DNA of 64,000 nt from Branchiostoma floridae (GCF_000003815.2 NC_049983.1:21900468-21964467), one strand, 5' to 3'. Counted from the first letter of the stretch, positions 31,950 through 44,498 are shown. The notes: generated by a model not told the origin, from the letters alone. Numbers and translations are program-made.

Positions 31950-33870
31950 AAACCCATTTTATACCAGTATTCTTGAAACACTCTCTGGTATAATAAAGGG
32001 ATAAGACCCCCACATTCCCATCTTTTTGCCAGTAGGTAATTCTTGAAACACTCTCTGGTATAATAAAGGGATAAGACCCCCACTATCTCTTATCCCTTTA
32101 TTATACCAAAGAGTGTTTCTAAGATAACCTACTGGCAAAAAGATGGGATAGCGGGGGTCTTATCCCTTTATTATACCAGAGAGTGTTTCAAGAAGTACCT
32201 ACTGGCAAAAAGATGGGATTGCGGGGGTCTTATCCCTTTATTATACCAGAGAGTCTTTCAAGAAGTACCTACTGGCAAAAAGATGGGATTGCGGGGGTCT
32301 TATCCCTTTATTATACCAGAGAGTGTATAAAGAAATATCTATAGGCAAAAAGATGGGATAGCGTGGGTCTTATCCCTTTATTATACCAGAGAGTCTTTCA
32401 AGAAGTACCTATCGGCAAAAAGATGGGATAGCGTGGGTCTTATCCCTTTATTATACCAAAGAGTGTTTCAAGTAGTACCTACTGGCAAAAAGATGGGATA
32501 GCGTGGGTCTTATCCCTTTATTATACCAGAGAGTTTTTAAAGAAGTACCTACTGGCAAAAAGATGGGATTGCGGGGGTCTTATCCCTTTATTATACCAGA
32601 GAGTGTTTCTAGAAGTACCTACTGGCAAAAAGATGGGATAGCGTGGGTCTTATCCCTTTATTATACCATAGTGTATTCAAGAAATAGTTATTGGCAAAAA
32701 GATGGGATTGCGGGGGTCTTATCCCTTTATTATACCAGAGAGTGTTTCAAGAAATACCTAATGGCAAAAAGATGGGATAGCGTGGGTCTTATCCCTTTAT
32801 TATACCAAAGAGTGTTTCAAGTAGTACCTACTGGCAAAAAGATGGGATTGCGGGGGTCTTATCCCTTTATTATACCAGAGAGTGTATTAAGAAATATCTA
32901 TCGGCAAAAAGATGGGATAGCGTGGGTCTTATCCCTTTATTATACCAGAGAGTTTTTCAAGAAGTACCTACTGGCAAAAAGATGGGATAGCGTGGGTCTT
33001 ATCCCTTTATTATACCAGAGAGTGTTTCAAGAAGTACCTACTGGCAAAAAGATGGGATAGCGTGGGTCTTATCCCTTTATTATACCAGAGAGTGTTTCTA
33101 GAAGTACCTACTGGCAAAAAGATGGGATTGCGTGGGTCTTATCCCTTTATTATACACAGAGAGTCTTTCAAGAAGTACCTACTGGCAAAAAGATGGGATT
33201 GCGGGGGTCTTATCCCTTTATTATACCAGAGAGTGTATAAAGAAATATCTATAGGCAAAAAGATGGGATAGCGTGGGTCTTATCCCTTTATTATACCAGA
33301 GAGTCTTTCAAGAAGTACCTATCGGCAAAAAGATGGGATAGCGTGGGTCTTATCCCTTTATTATACCAAAGAGTGTTTCAAGTAGTACCTACTGGCAAAA
33401 AGATGGGATAGCGTGGGTCTTATCCCTTTATTATACCAGAGAGTTTTTAAAGAAGTACCTACTGGCAAAAAGATGGGATTGCGGGGGTCTTATCCCTTTA
33501 TTATACCAGAGAGTGTTTCTAGAAGTACCTACTGGCAAAAAGATGGGATAGCGTGGGTCTTATCCCTTTATTATACCATAGTGTATTCAAGAAATAGTTA
33601 TTGGCAAAAAGATGGGATTGCGGGGGTCTTATCCCTTTATTATACCAGAGAGTGTTTCAAGAAATACCTAATGGCAAAAAGATGGGATTGCGGGGGTCTT
33701 ATCCCTTTATTATACCAGAGAGTGTTTCAAGAAGTACCTATTGGCAAAAAGATGGGATATCGGGGGTCTTATCCCTTTATTATACCATAGTGTATTCAGA
33801 AATACCTATTGGCAAAAAGATGGGATATCGGGGGTCTTATCCCTTTATTATACCATATAATGTCTTCAAG
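31950..33870. repeat. 70-bp tandem array, inverted head, higher-order structure
   Basis: About 25 direct monomers (32090-33860) of 70 bp (69-71) share TTATCCCTTTATTATACC and GGCAAAAAGATGGGAT. At the left, 31955-32083 carries two monomers in the opposite orientation, making a head-to-head junction near 32085. A variant monomer with GAGTGTATAAAGAAATATC occurs at 32321 and 33231, 910 bp apart (13 monomers), and about seven neighbouring monomers match in order. All three forward frames are open for long stretches because the unit lacks stops and is 1 mod 3. I do not regard that as a gene. The array ends about 240 bp before the ATP-grasp-like start codon. Confidence 0.95.
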
Positions 33871-34110
33871 AAATATTGTGGTTTAAAAAAGGGTTAACTC
33901 ATTAAAAATTACATTAGCACGTTTATTTCAACTAACACGTTTTTATAAGTAAGAACAAAATACGTACTAAATAAATGGACTAAATAATCAAGTCTCAATT
34001 GTGACCTAGGCCGTCACCGGTAAAACCGGAATGGCGGGTAAGACACGCCACGTGGACACGCACCCACTCTCGCCGGTCTGTGGTGACATCCAGATCAGAG
34101 TTCCCAAACT

Positions 34111-37100
34111 ATGGCCGCCAAACAACCCGTCACCATTCTCGTGCCGTTCTGTTACAGGGCTGTAGACTACAGCACGACAGAAAACCTGCTCTGTACGTAT
34201 GAGGGGATCCCCGTGGAGAAAGTCATCTTCAGCTATCTAGAGGAGGGTGAAAGTCTCTTGGAGTACTTCTACCGACTGAAAGAAGTGAGTTCCAAGTTGT
34301 TTTTACTTTATGATTCATGAAGTGATGAGCACTCTTCGGCTTTCTGTTTACTGTTTGCACCCCTTGGGTCTAGTAATACTGAGTTATGTATATTTTACTC
34401 CTACTGGCAGCGTTTTTTGCCTTGCCGCCAGGCAAGGCTTTACGCCAGCTTTTTTCCATGGATCAATGGACGGACCTTTTAACCCAGCCCTTCCAAAGCC
34501 CCTTCCAAAGGCCCTTCCAAATCGCCTTTCTCATGGACAAGTTTGACGGCTCAGGCAGACAATGGTACATCCCTGTTGAATTTTAAACCGTCCATTTTAC
34601 GTATTTGTTTCTGTTTGCGGTCGGTTCTAAAAGCATTTAATATTTGGTTACATTGAATAAATGAAGCGTTTGTATGGTAAAATTCCAAATTCATTTGGAG
34701 TGACATAAAATCAAGTGCATTATCTCGCAACAAGAATTGCATTAGCTATTCATAAAGATGAAACAATTTCCAAATCAGGCTAATAAATTGTATGTGAATA
34801 TATAAGTAGCCATGACGTCATCAAAACGTTGGAGAGGCCTTCCGAGACCGCAGCAAAACGCTAACGTGAGTTTAGGAGAGCGCCAGCTCAAAACGTCACA
34901 CGAGAAGTCGCAATAGATAATATTTAGGATCATTTTGTTATATCGCTGTGGCTATTGACACACTGAGTGTGCCTATAGCCTAAACAGGCTATTGACACAC
35001 CGAGATTCCAGCCAGCCAATCAGAGCTTGTAACATGCCTTTCCCGACATTATTTTGCCAGGCTCTCGTCTCATTACAAACTTTTCACATAAGTAACAGTT
35101 GTTTAGACATTTTTCGGAGGATTAGACATTAGAATCTTTGAATCTTGGAATGAACGGACGTATTCAAGTTATGCCTTAGATTTGGATACCTGTTAATACG
35201 AGTTGGTACTGTGAATGTTAGCATGGCGTAGTGGTTAGCGTGATTAGTCGCCACACTGCCGACCCCGGTTCGAACCCGCCTAGTGAAAGTTTTTTTTTTT
35301 CAATTGTCCTTTTACCTTTTTATAACATCCATTTGATATAAGAATATTTTCGTCATGCGACCAGAACCATGAAAACCCACCTTTGGGACTTTTTGGTCTG
35401 CATTTTCAAGAGTGCATGTTTAGGTAACAGTTACGTTTATTTTTTTCAGCCGCAGAATCCACCCGCTACGTTCTTATTTTGGACGGTACACTTATTATTT
35501 CTTTTAAATTGGACCAGGGACCCCTGAAATAATAAAATGTGGGGTTTTCCAAGGATAAAAGCTCCTTGGGTTTTCTAACCATAATTCTGCGGTATTTTTG
35601 CTCAAAATTCACGCCGTCGAAGCATATATTTCCGCGCCGCTATGTCATCCAAACATATCGGTTGATCTCGCTATGACGCTACAAAGTTCTTTCAAAATAA
35701 TGAAAGTAAAACAACAACTATAACTTCGCTTCACTTGTGATATCAGTTTTGAGGCCGCAAATTCTCCCTAACGGCAGGAATTCGTCGGCAAACACAGCTG
35801 AAAACGTGTTCCAACATGGTCACATGCGGTGTTTGCATGGTACTAAATATAGTTAGCTCATTTGCATACTTGTGACTGGCTACATGCGGCCTATACCGTA
35901 AACACGTGAAAAAGATCGTATTTTGGGTTGATGATGGGCACAGAATGCCATTTGTATTTTCAGAGTGTTGCCTTTCAAATATAATCGTAAGATTTTCTCA
36001 TTTTCGTGGTTTCTAGTGTCAAAATTTTAATAATACGTATTTAGCAGACAAGCAAATTATCCTTACTGCACGCCAAGGCACAGCATTTTGCCTTGCCGGG
36101 CTTGAAGTGCCGACCTACCTTTTCCTGACGATATTCCTACCACGCGGCAAGGCACAGCTTTTTTAAAAAGATTTCTTGTTTTACCACCGTTGTACTTGGT
36201 GGCAGCTATGGGAGGGAGGGCCGACTACGTAATACGCTAAAGTCTAGACGCTTCTTTACGCTCTACGCAAAATTACGAAGTTCCCAAAGGCATTATACAA
36301 ATCTTAACCGTCTTTCGGCAGAACTTTTACACATATGCGATGTTTATCTAAACCTTTAATAATCGCCATAGCTTCCAATAGATCGTTTTCATGTGACGTC
36401 ACAGTCGCGTTCGGACGTTCGAACAGCCATGTTGGATGATAAGCTGCTCGATCGCCACACGGCTGTGTGTTGCACGGGGTGGACCCGTACGTGGAAATAA
36501 GTTGTTTTTATTATTATTTAGAAACGGGCTGGATGTTTGTTGTGCTAACTGCGAGTTCCATGAACACAAGATTCAGTCTACTCGCCGTTTCTACCTAACA
36601 ACACTAGTTACAGTCCATCCCTTTTTTTAATAGCTCGATTGAATCACTCTTCTGGCGGCCCGCCAACATGGGCGTGTGGAGTTTGCTCATCTGTGATCAA
36701 TTGTTAGAAATTTAGTCGATTTTGTGCACATAAAGATGTGGTCTTTTAGAAAATAGCACTCTCCTCTGGAGGGAAATAGTTTCATTAGAGTCATTTTATG
36801 GAATATGGCGCATTTACATTTCAAAATTCCAGTTATTTGCACAATGAGCATAATTTTACGTTTCCCGCGTCGATCAGCGGTTGAACTTTTTACGTCAAGT
36901 CAAGTGTAGTGACAGGTTAACCGGTTAGACAGCATCTACAGGCAGGGTGTGACACGGGCAGGTCAGCACTGCAAGCTTGAAGGTCACTAACGTTGTCACC
37001 AACTTTGTCTCACAGGTGGGAATATATTTACTGTGTAGATTCTAGGGGAAGAAACGAAGGTTGTCTTCTGTCGCTGTGAACAGGGTTAACGTTACTTTAA

Positions 37101-40100
37101 AAAGCTTCATAGCAGCTACCACACATATGCGTAGCTATTACGTTGTAGAAAACGATGTCTCCTCCTGAATAAAACGACCAATCCTTACCCCCAGGGAATT
37201 CTTCTGGTTTTCATAATGGCGATACGCTCGAATGATTATCTTGTTCTCAGTTTAGCGTATTTGGGGGAGAATACAATAACGTTACGGTGTCGAGGTGATG
37301 TACAAATTGGTGGGGTTAAGACGTTGTAGTCCAACTTTGTCGCAGTATGGCTGAAAATACGTAGTTTGGGTTATCACATTTTGCACTAGATGAGTTTACA
37401 CAATCTCTCGCTGGCTGGGTTTAATGAGGGGGCGGTAACTGTCGGGCTAGGAGAGCGATAATCATTGTAGTCAGGCTATGGTTACTTACGACGTAGTTGA
37501 GTCAGACCGTACTTCAGGCACGTACCTGGGCCGAAATTCCCCCGGCCTTGGAAAGTCGCGCTCGTTAGAGCAGTCCCGAAGAAGGCAAGACCAAGCTTTC
37601 CCGCGGAGTACCGGCAGATCTCCTTGCTGAGCTGCGCCAGCAAGGTATTCGAGGGGCTTCTGCGAGACGCCTTACTACAGGACACTGTAAGGAATCTGGC
37701 TCCGTCTCAGCATGGGTTCATGGCGAAACGATCTACTGTTACGGCCCTTATTCACATCCTACAGTCTTGGCATGAAGCACTAAATGCCAAACCCAAGATG
37801 GACATTCACGCAGTTTTCGTCGACTTCAGTCGAGCGTTCGATACCATCGACCATGGCCGACTACTGTCATCCTTGGCGGACGTGGGTATCAGACATTCAC
37901 TATGGACATTAACCAGTAGCTACTTAGAAGGTAGATCACAAATAGTGAAGTGGGGTTCCTGTTTATCAAAGCCGCATGATGTACTGTCAGGTGTGCCACA
38001 AGGTGGACTGTTGTCTCCGCTATTGTTTGTTATCTGCATTAACTCGTTGGATGTATGTTTGCCTCAGGCTGTACTGCCTGTCAAACAAATATGCTGATGA
38101 TCTCACCAACTCGGAACTGTTGATGGGGTCTTTACCCGGTCAGTCACAAAAGGCTGTGGACGCTGTTGTTGAATGGGGTGGAGGTTTTTCCCTCTCTGTG
38201 AATGCTAAGAAAACCAAAGATATGGTAATCAGTGCGAGGAACAAGGAAAATGTTCCCAATCCACCCCATCTGACAATAGCTGGACTACAGATACAACGTG
38301 TTACTTCATTCAAACTTCTCGGTATTGTTATCTCCTCCGACCTGACTTGGGACGCACACGTCCAGTATATGCTGTCAAAAGCTCGTCCAAGAATGTACTA
38401 CTTAACTGTAGCTAAGAAGGCTGGACTAGCAACTGATGTGCTTACACGCATTTACTTGGTATTTATTCGTCCCTTGTTAGAGTATGCCAGTCCAGTGTGG
38501 GGAGGGCTGCCTAATCACCTTTCCCATTCGCTTGAGGGCATACAAAAGCGTTACTGTAAGATCATTGGGATACCTGTAGAGTCCTTGCCTTCCCTGTCCT
38601 TGAGGCGAGATCAGGCAACATTACGAACCATTCAAAACATACTGAAAGATGATGGCAGTCCTCTACATGAGTTTATATCTACCACACAGAGCAACTACAA
38701 TGTACAGCCTGCGACGTCCGAAACAACCCACCCCCTCTTTCAGTAGGACGAATTAGTCTCTACCAGATCTCCGGATCGCTGNNNNNNNNNNNNNNNNNNN
38801 NNNNNNNNNNNNNNNNNNNNNNNNNNNNNNNNNNNNNNNNNNNNNNNNNNNNNNNNNNNNNNNNNNNNNNNNNNNNNNNNNCAGCGATCCGGAGTCTGGT
38901 AGAGACTAAGGACGAATAGGCACGCCCAGTCTTTCATGCCCCGCGCACTGAAACTCTACTCAAAGAGCTGTACAGCATACTAGTAGTAGATTTTATAATG
39001 TATGTGCTATCTTAATTTTATTGAAAATTGTATTTTAAGTGATGTTAATCCTACCTGTGTATTATCTTGCATTATACGGTCTTAATGTGCAGCACCCTTG
39101 TGGGCCAACAGATTTCATGTGCCTGTTTGTACAGTGCACGTGCAAGTTGGACTCAAATAAAACTGAACTGAACTGAACTGAGTCAAGTCGTGTTGAAGCT
39201 CGTTGTGTGAACTTCGCGGGAGTTCGCCAAATTACTTCGCGCCTTGTCAAACTATGTTGTAGTTGGCTGAAGCACGCCGTAGCTCAGTTTTGACCGAAGT
39301 AGAAAACCATAATTGTCATACGGAGTCAGAGGCGGAGAAGCGCCAAATCTTGCCCCTTGTGAGGCAATCCGAACCACGTGGTTTGGATAATGGTCCTACT
39401 CGGCCGGCTGACTCCCCTAGCGTACTATTGACTCTATTTGTCCAATTTCTACAATTAGACCACCGAACCACGGAGCCTGGTAGAGGCTATTCCCAATCTT
39501 TTGCCACAGCCGGACAGCAAGATCTGCCTGGAGATTAGCCCGGCCGGGCACCAGTTTAGAAATATAACGCTGGTCTAAAAACAGGTTATTTCTAGAACTG
39601 CACTAGTGTGATCTCGGTGCTTTACTTATACTTGAACCCTAATGAATGTTTTTGTTGTTCACCTAGGTTGTTATCGACAATGACGTGGATGTAGTTCTGG
39701 CACTCTCCGACATGGCTACGCTCGTGCAGTCGGCTCTGGTACGAGAATTCCCGAGTAGACTCGAAGGGCCGAGTGTGGAGTCGTCGTTCCTCGCCTTTCA
39801 CAAGGTCTACACCAGGCAGTGTCTGGACCCGGACACCGATCCTTCGACTCACGGCGTCTTGGACTTGGACTCAAAGACCCTCCTTGAAGATGCTGATGTT
39901 CTATTCAAGAGGCTGAAACTTCCTGCCTTTGCAAAGGTATAGACATCCTGGCTTTCTGTTCTCGTGACGTTGAGTCTAGTACGACAGGTATATCGTCAAT
40001 CCACACCCCAATCAAGATTTGATAACAAACGCAAAGTTAAAATCTTGTTATAAAAGAGTAGTATATTGTACTATGTAAGTAAAATTGTGTATGTAGTATG

Positions 40101-42530
40101 TAGACTTGTAAGACTCATTAGGACTTCAAATTGTACATACTTTCATGTTTGACCCTTGCATTTTCCCTCGTTACCTCAATGAAAATGATTTGAGCTTTTA
40201 TGAATAAACAAAAGTTAAAAAAAAACATACTAGATGGTGCTAACGTTTTCTTTGCCCTATCTCTGTTGCTGTTCCAGGTTCCTTGCGGAGATGCCTCCCT
40301 GGGGGTTTGGAAGATCAGCAGCTCCGGTCAGCTGACTGATGTCCTGGGAGCGGTGGGACGTTTGAACGAAATGCACTACTCTCAGGTCAGTTGCTAGGAC
40401 TGAAAACATTTTCCCAACAGACACAACATTTTCAATAATAATAACTGTCCAGGATTTTTAAAGAGGAGATATAATACTAGTGGTGTGGCCGTCATCGATC
40501 CAGCAAGACACCATGAGGCTGCTTTAGCTTGCTGTACGTTAACTCGTGTCACGATATCAAACTTTCCAGGAGAGCGGATCGCACATTAAAATTCGGTCAT
40601 CTGTTTGAGAAGTGGCGAGTTAGCTTCTTAACTGGCCTGCAGTTTGGCCCTCTTTCTGTCAAATATCTATTTGCAAAGATGTTTGAGACACATTTTATTG
40701 TTCATTGCTTGCCAAACGATACCATAACCCCTGGTTGTATTTTGTCGCACAGAACGAACACATCAGCAGCGCCGCGTTCATGCGCGACTTCCTACAGAAG
40801 GTGCTGGATGTGAACCACTACCCCATGGTTCTGAGGGACACCATTACAGTGGAGCCGTACATAGATGCACCAGCAAAGGTAACGAGTGCAATAAGCCGTA
40901 CAAAGCATTAATGACGGAACAGAACTACTACAAGGGAAAGACCAAGTCCATACCACTGTTTTGACAAAAATAGTTTTTCTTTTCTGTAAAGTAGAATAAG
41001 CAAGGGGAACCTTATTACTGAGATACGATATGGTACAAGGGATATAATGGGACATCAGTACATCCCATTTTGATAATGCATGTATGTATATATACACAAT
41101 AGGTGTGTGTGGAGGGATGTGTCTACAACAAAGAGATCCTCCACTGGGCCATCTCTGACAGCCTCCACTGGCCGGGACGGGACATCCCCTTCCGGGGAAG
41201 CTCCATGCCCTCTACCCTTTCAGGTGAGCATGCGCATAAATTCTCCCACACATCAACTTCACTATTAGAAATGGTCTCATCATATAGGATGGATAATATC
41301 CACATATACTGTAACACTATTACGTTTTAACAAAAATAATCTACAACGTCCGGCCTTGTCCTGTTCAGTGATGTACTTACTATGCTATCACAGGCCAACA
41401 AAATACAATGCTGATAGCCGCAGTGCGACTGATGGTTTTTTGCTCTCGCTTATAGCTCCCGCAACTATACTCAGCGGGAGCAAAAAAACAACAGTCACAC
41501 TGCGGCTACAATGGTGACATCTGTTATCGTATTTAAGCAGATGTCAGTCATCTGTCGACACATTATATAGGGGTGTCGACAGAAGTAGATAGATTTCATA
41601 TTGCTTGATGTCGTCGATCCACAGATACGATCCAGAGGCGACTGTGGGGCGGATTTGACAAAGTAGTGGGCAGGATGGTGGACCACGGCTTCAACAACCA
41701 GTTCGTTCACGTGGAGTACTTCATCCTGGCCGACGGACAGGTACTCTTACCGCGTCTTTGGAAGTTGTAACTGCTTCCCCGTCACGCACGAATAATTCCA
41801 GATAATTACTACACATTAAGTCTCTACCAGACTCCTGCCTGGCCGTATAGTAATAGGGACTTTTGGGTCAAGTTAGGAATAAAAGCCTAGTAGGAGTTAA
41901 TTAGCGTAGGAGTGAACTGTCCGTCCAGCATATAGCTGGATAGACTGCAAAAGACTGACTGAATTCCCATGGCAACTTATTTGTCCCTATTTGGCCGACT
42001 TCTTCTCTCTCTTTTTATCCAGCTGACTCGGCTGCATGGAGACTATACTACAGTCGCGTTATTGACTCAATACAAGTCTTCTCTAACAGTGTAAAAACTT
42101 GTACCCACAGATCAAGCTGATTGAGGTGAATGCCCGGATGTCCCCGAATTTGAGCGGCCTGTACGCGGCCTGCCTGTCGGGACGGGTGCAGCTACAGGTG
42201 CTCCTCGGGCTGTGCTGCGGGGTCCGTCCCGCCCTGCCTGCACCCACGGGCCGGGCCGCTTTCAACCTGCCTCTCCAAGTCCACGACAACTACACGGGGA
42301 AGGTCCGAGACATGGTCAACCTCTCCGAGGTAGAGATCTTAAAGGGAGACTCGGGCATCAAGTTTATTTGGCTCATGTCTTTGGATGATGAGTTTCTCCC
42401 TTGTAATACGCTGTTTGCGAATCTTTGGACGTACGGAACGACGCCTGACGACGCCAAGAAGAAATACAGGGAAGTGACACGGCGACTGGTGAAGAAACCG
42501 GAGCACTTGAAATTTAACTTCCTTAATTAG
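34111..42530 (+). CDS. ATP-grasp-like protein, seven exons
   Basis: Exons 34111-34284, 39667-39936, 40278-40385, 40753-40878, 41103-41223, 41625-41740 and 42111-42530 join with consistent phases (only the exon 5/6 junction is phase 1) to give 444 aa. Start ACTATGGCC has a good context (MAAKQPVTILVPFCYRAVDY). The C-terminal half contains VEYFILADGQ-IKLIEVNARM, matching the metal- and ATP-binding end of ATP-grasp folds (acidic residues, then E..N.R), preceded by VCVEGCVYNKEILHWAISDS. The N-terminal VVIDNDVDVVLALSDMATLV looks like a Rossmann-like pre-grasp domain. ATP-grasp enzymes ligate a carboxylate to an amine or thiol; the substrate is not predictable here. No signal peptide or membrane segment is seen. 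The 5.4-kb first intron holds repeats; the others are short. The family assignment is inference from the motif. Confidence 0.75.
35145..35345 (+). repeat. SINE-like repeat with tRNA-like box, in intron 1
   Basis: A box TGGCGTAGTGG (35224-35234), B box GGTTCGAACCC (35267-35277), then a T-run from 35290. Flanks match the copy at 4678-4990 on both sides of the tRNA-like part. Same strand as the host gene. Confidence 0.75.
35346..37490. other. Intron 1 of the ATP-grasp-like gene, no exon seen
   Basis: Mixed unique sequence. It contains several copies of a GCCAAGGCACAGC / GGCAAGGCACAGC motif (36067-36160); the palindrome GCCTTGCCGCCAGGCAAGGC lies earlier, at about 34421-34440. No coding exon with acceptor, frame and donor is seen. 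Confidence 0.45.
37500..39181 (+). pseudogene. 5'-truncated LINE (reverse transcriptase), frameshifted and split
   Basis: The frame from about 37550 reads VPKKARPSFPAEYRQISLLS and then QHGFMAKRSTVTALI, FVDFSRAFDTIDH and GVPQGGLLSPLLF: reverse-transcriptase blocks 1-4. Near 38085 the frame shifts, and the catalytic YADD continues in the +2 frame with ARPRMYYLTVAKKAG and LVFIRPLLEYASPVWGGL. The tail is interrupted by a fold-back element (38754-38908) and resumes with HAQSFMPRALKLYS. The 3' end is an (ACTGA)n repeat at about 39161-39181. The endonuclease region is missing. The tail style suggests a CR1/Jockey-like clade, which is only a guess. It lies in intron 1 of the ATP-grasp-like gene, same strand. 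Confidence 0.9.
38745..38917. repeat. Fold-back element inserted in the LINE, 9-bp duplication
   Basis: Element 38754-38908 starts TAGTCTCTACCAGATCTCCG and ends inverted, CCGGAGTCTGGTAGAGACTA. AGGACGAAT flanks both sides exactly. The N run 38782-38881 (100) is in its interior. A diverged arm (AAGTCTCTACCAGACTCC) is at about 41824 and another (GGAGCCTGGTAGAGGCTA) at about 39473-39490. Confidence 0.92.
39473..39538. repeat. Terminal fragments of two fold-back families
   Basis: GGAGCCTGGTAGAGGCTA resembles the right end of the 38754 element, and CAGCAAGATCTGCCTGGAG plus ATTA resembles the right end of the TAATCTCC family. No left ends are seen. Confidence 0.55.
41415..41508. repeat. Small inverted-repeat element in an ATP-grasp-gene intron
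   Basis: TAGCCGCAGTGCGACTGATG plus GTTTTTTGCTC is inverted at 41478-41508 with few mismatches; an inner GCTCCCGC/GCGGGAGC pair is nested. Lies in intron 5 (between exons 5 and 6). Confidence 0.75.
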
Positions 42531-43418
42531 ATACAATGAGGCACATTTCAGCGAATTGGAATAATAAGCTACAGATTGGGGCTGGTTAGAAAATATGACA
42601 CAAATACATTTTTATCAACACCCCCTTCAATGAATTCTATCATGAGACGAGTATTACTTAAACCTTACTTAAATCACGCTCCTAGCGGCCCATCCGACTG
42701 ACCGGCTGACGGGATAGAATAGTAACCTTACTTATATAGACAAATCGAAGAAAATGTTTTGTATCTTTATGTATTACTAGTATCTTACACAGCTTTACCA
42801 CTATAGTGACTTCATTCTATAGTCATGCACCAATATACAACACTTAAAAGCTATGTACATGTACCAATGTTATTATCTTTCGGTAAGGCCAGTTTAGGCC
42901 ACACTGGTTGGATAACTCGGATTGCATTATTTGGCCACTGAAACTAATGCGAGAAAAGGGTAAGAAGTTGCATTCATTGTGAAATCTAAGTGGTCAGGAA
43001 GATTTTTTTGTGTAATTTAATAGAATATTGTTATAGCTAACTGATGAATGTTCATTGTATGGTGATGGAAGCTTCTTGGATGTTTTCTTCTCGGTACTAA
43101 ACTTTATTATATAGGTAGCAATGCAGCTGGTAAAGTGCACAATATACAATAAACAATATAAAAAGAGTTACCATGCAGAGTAAAAATGCGTTAACAGATA
43201 ACGTTACATGTACAATACAGTACAGGCAGTTGGTGTGTAGGAAATTGAAGGTTAAATTCCATTCTAAATTATCTACAGAGTCGATGTCTTCTAATCAGTA
43301 GCGTTTGTTTCTTTGTTGTTTATTGATTCGCACAACAGAAATATCACACAAAAAATGTACAAAAATTGAATTAAAAAAACAATAACAACTGATGAAAACA
43401 GGTGTAGGCGGAGGGGAA
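42531..43418. other. Intergenic with repeat fragments
   Basis: Bases 42669-42705 repeat the TTAAATC-CGC-CTAGCGGCCC block of 14932 and 10625. Bases 42893-43000 resemble one end and flank of the 26040 MITE (TTTAGGCCACACTGG; GAAATCTAAGTGG). No gene is seen. Confidence 0.5.
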
Positions 43419-43667
43419 AGCACACGTTACTCTCCAAGGCAGANNNNNNNNNNNNNNNNNNNNNNNNNNNNNNNNNNNNNNNNNNNNNNNNNNNNNNNNN
43501 NNNNNNNNNNNNNNNNNNNNNNNNNNNNNNNNNNNNNNNNNNNNNNNNNNNNNNNNNNNNNNNNNNNNNNNNNNNNNNNNNNNNNNNNNNNNNNNNNNNN
43601 NNNNNNAAAAGACCCACGAAGTCCAACTCGTCTTAGCCTAACCTCTGCTTGGAGAGTAAGCACACGT
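43419..43667. repeat. Fold-back element around a gap, perfect 9-bp duplication
   Basis: TACTCTCCAAGGCAGA (43428) and TCTGCTTGGAGAGTA (to 43658) are inverted ends. AGCACACGT flanks both sides exactly. Ns 43444-43606 lie inside. Confidence 0.88.
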
Positions 43668-44216
43668 GGCTTATGTCCCCTCCACTAAGCTTAACAAAAC
43701 TGATTATGGATTAAAGATAATGAAATAAATCAATACATACAGTAAGACAACAAGACAATAACGATGATCAAATAATGACTAAAGGTATGAATTAATACAC
43801 GTAATATATCAACTTGACGTATGTTTGTTCAATAACGACATGTGGCCCGCGAAACATGGATGATGGTCTCAAAATCCAACAAGTGCACATTTTAACACAT
43901 CATTAAAAGTCACGAACAAGGGGGTGATGATAGAGGGCATGAAAACCAGCCTTCATAAGGAAGAATATAACCCCTGGAAATTACAAGATGTCTTTGCCTA
44001 AAATTAACGAACTTTTTCCAAGCCCCATATGCATAATGATCCTTCCTGGCCATGTGATCAGTCACGTGCTTCCCCTACATGTATGTAAAACAATTACCTA
44101 CAGTTATGCAAACATGCATGAATAAGGATAGATATGTAACTCCTTAATTGAAGATTGGTAAATCATATGTATAAAATTACATGTACGTGTATAACTAACC
44201 CACTAACACTAAGCCA

Positions 44217-44498
44217 TTGATTGAACATGTGCACTCGAGGCAGTTAAACCTTCTGGGCCATATCCTGCGCATGCCCGAGGATGAACCTGTCAACACCTAT
44301 GCTCTCTTTGATCCAACGCACGGGAAACGCAGACGAGGACGCCAAGCTACCTCCTATCTAAAGTATATTCAACAGCGCCTAGGAGACTTTAATGATCATA
44401 TGACATGCAAAGCAATTACGCCATCTAGCTGCCTACAGAAGAGCACGGAAGAAACTTACAGTCGCCTGCTCTGCAGCCGACCGATGGTGATGATATAA
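44217..44498 (+). pseudogene. LINE C-terminal remnant
   Basis: Encodes RQLNLLGHILRMPEDEPVNT and GKRRRGRQATSYLKYIQQRL. This is the WLGHVLRM....R..GRP...W-type tail found after many LINE reverse transcriptases. No reverse-transcriptase core is present. The segment is not found at the matching place in the other ZIP arm (about 49210), so it was gained or lost in one arm only. Confidence 0.75.

Noticed and set aside
31950-33870. CRISPR-like array
   Set aside because: The 70-bp units are contiguous and have no unique spacers; this is animal nuclear DNA.
32503-33897. Long open frames with repeated LIPLLYQRVF-type peptides
   Set aside because: They arise because the 70-bp tandem unit lacks stops in its forward frames. 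There is no start context, no splice structure and no known domain, and several frames are open at once.
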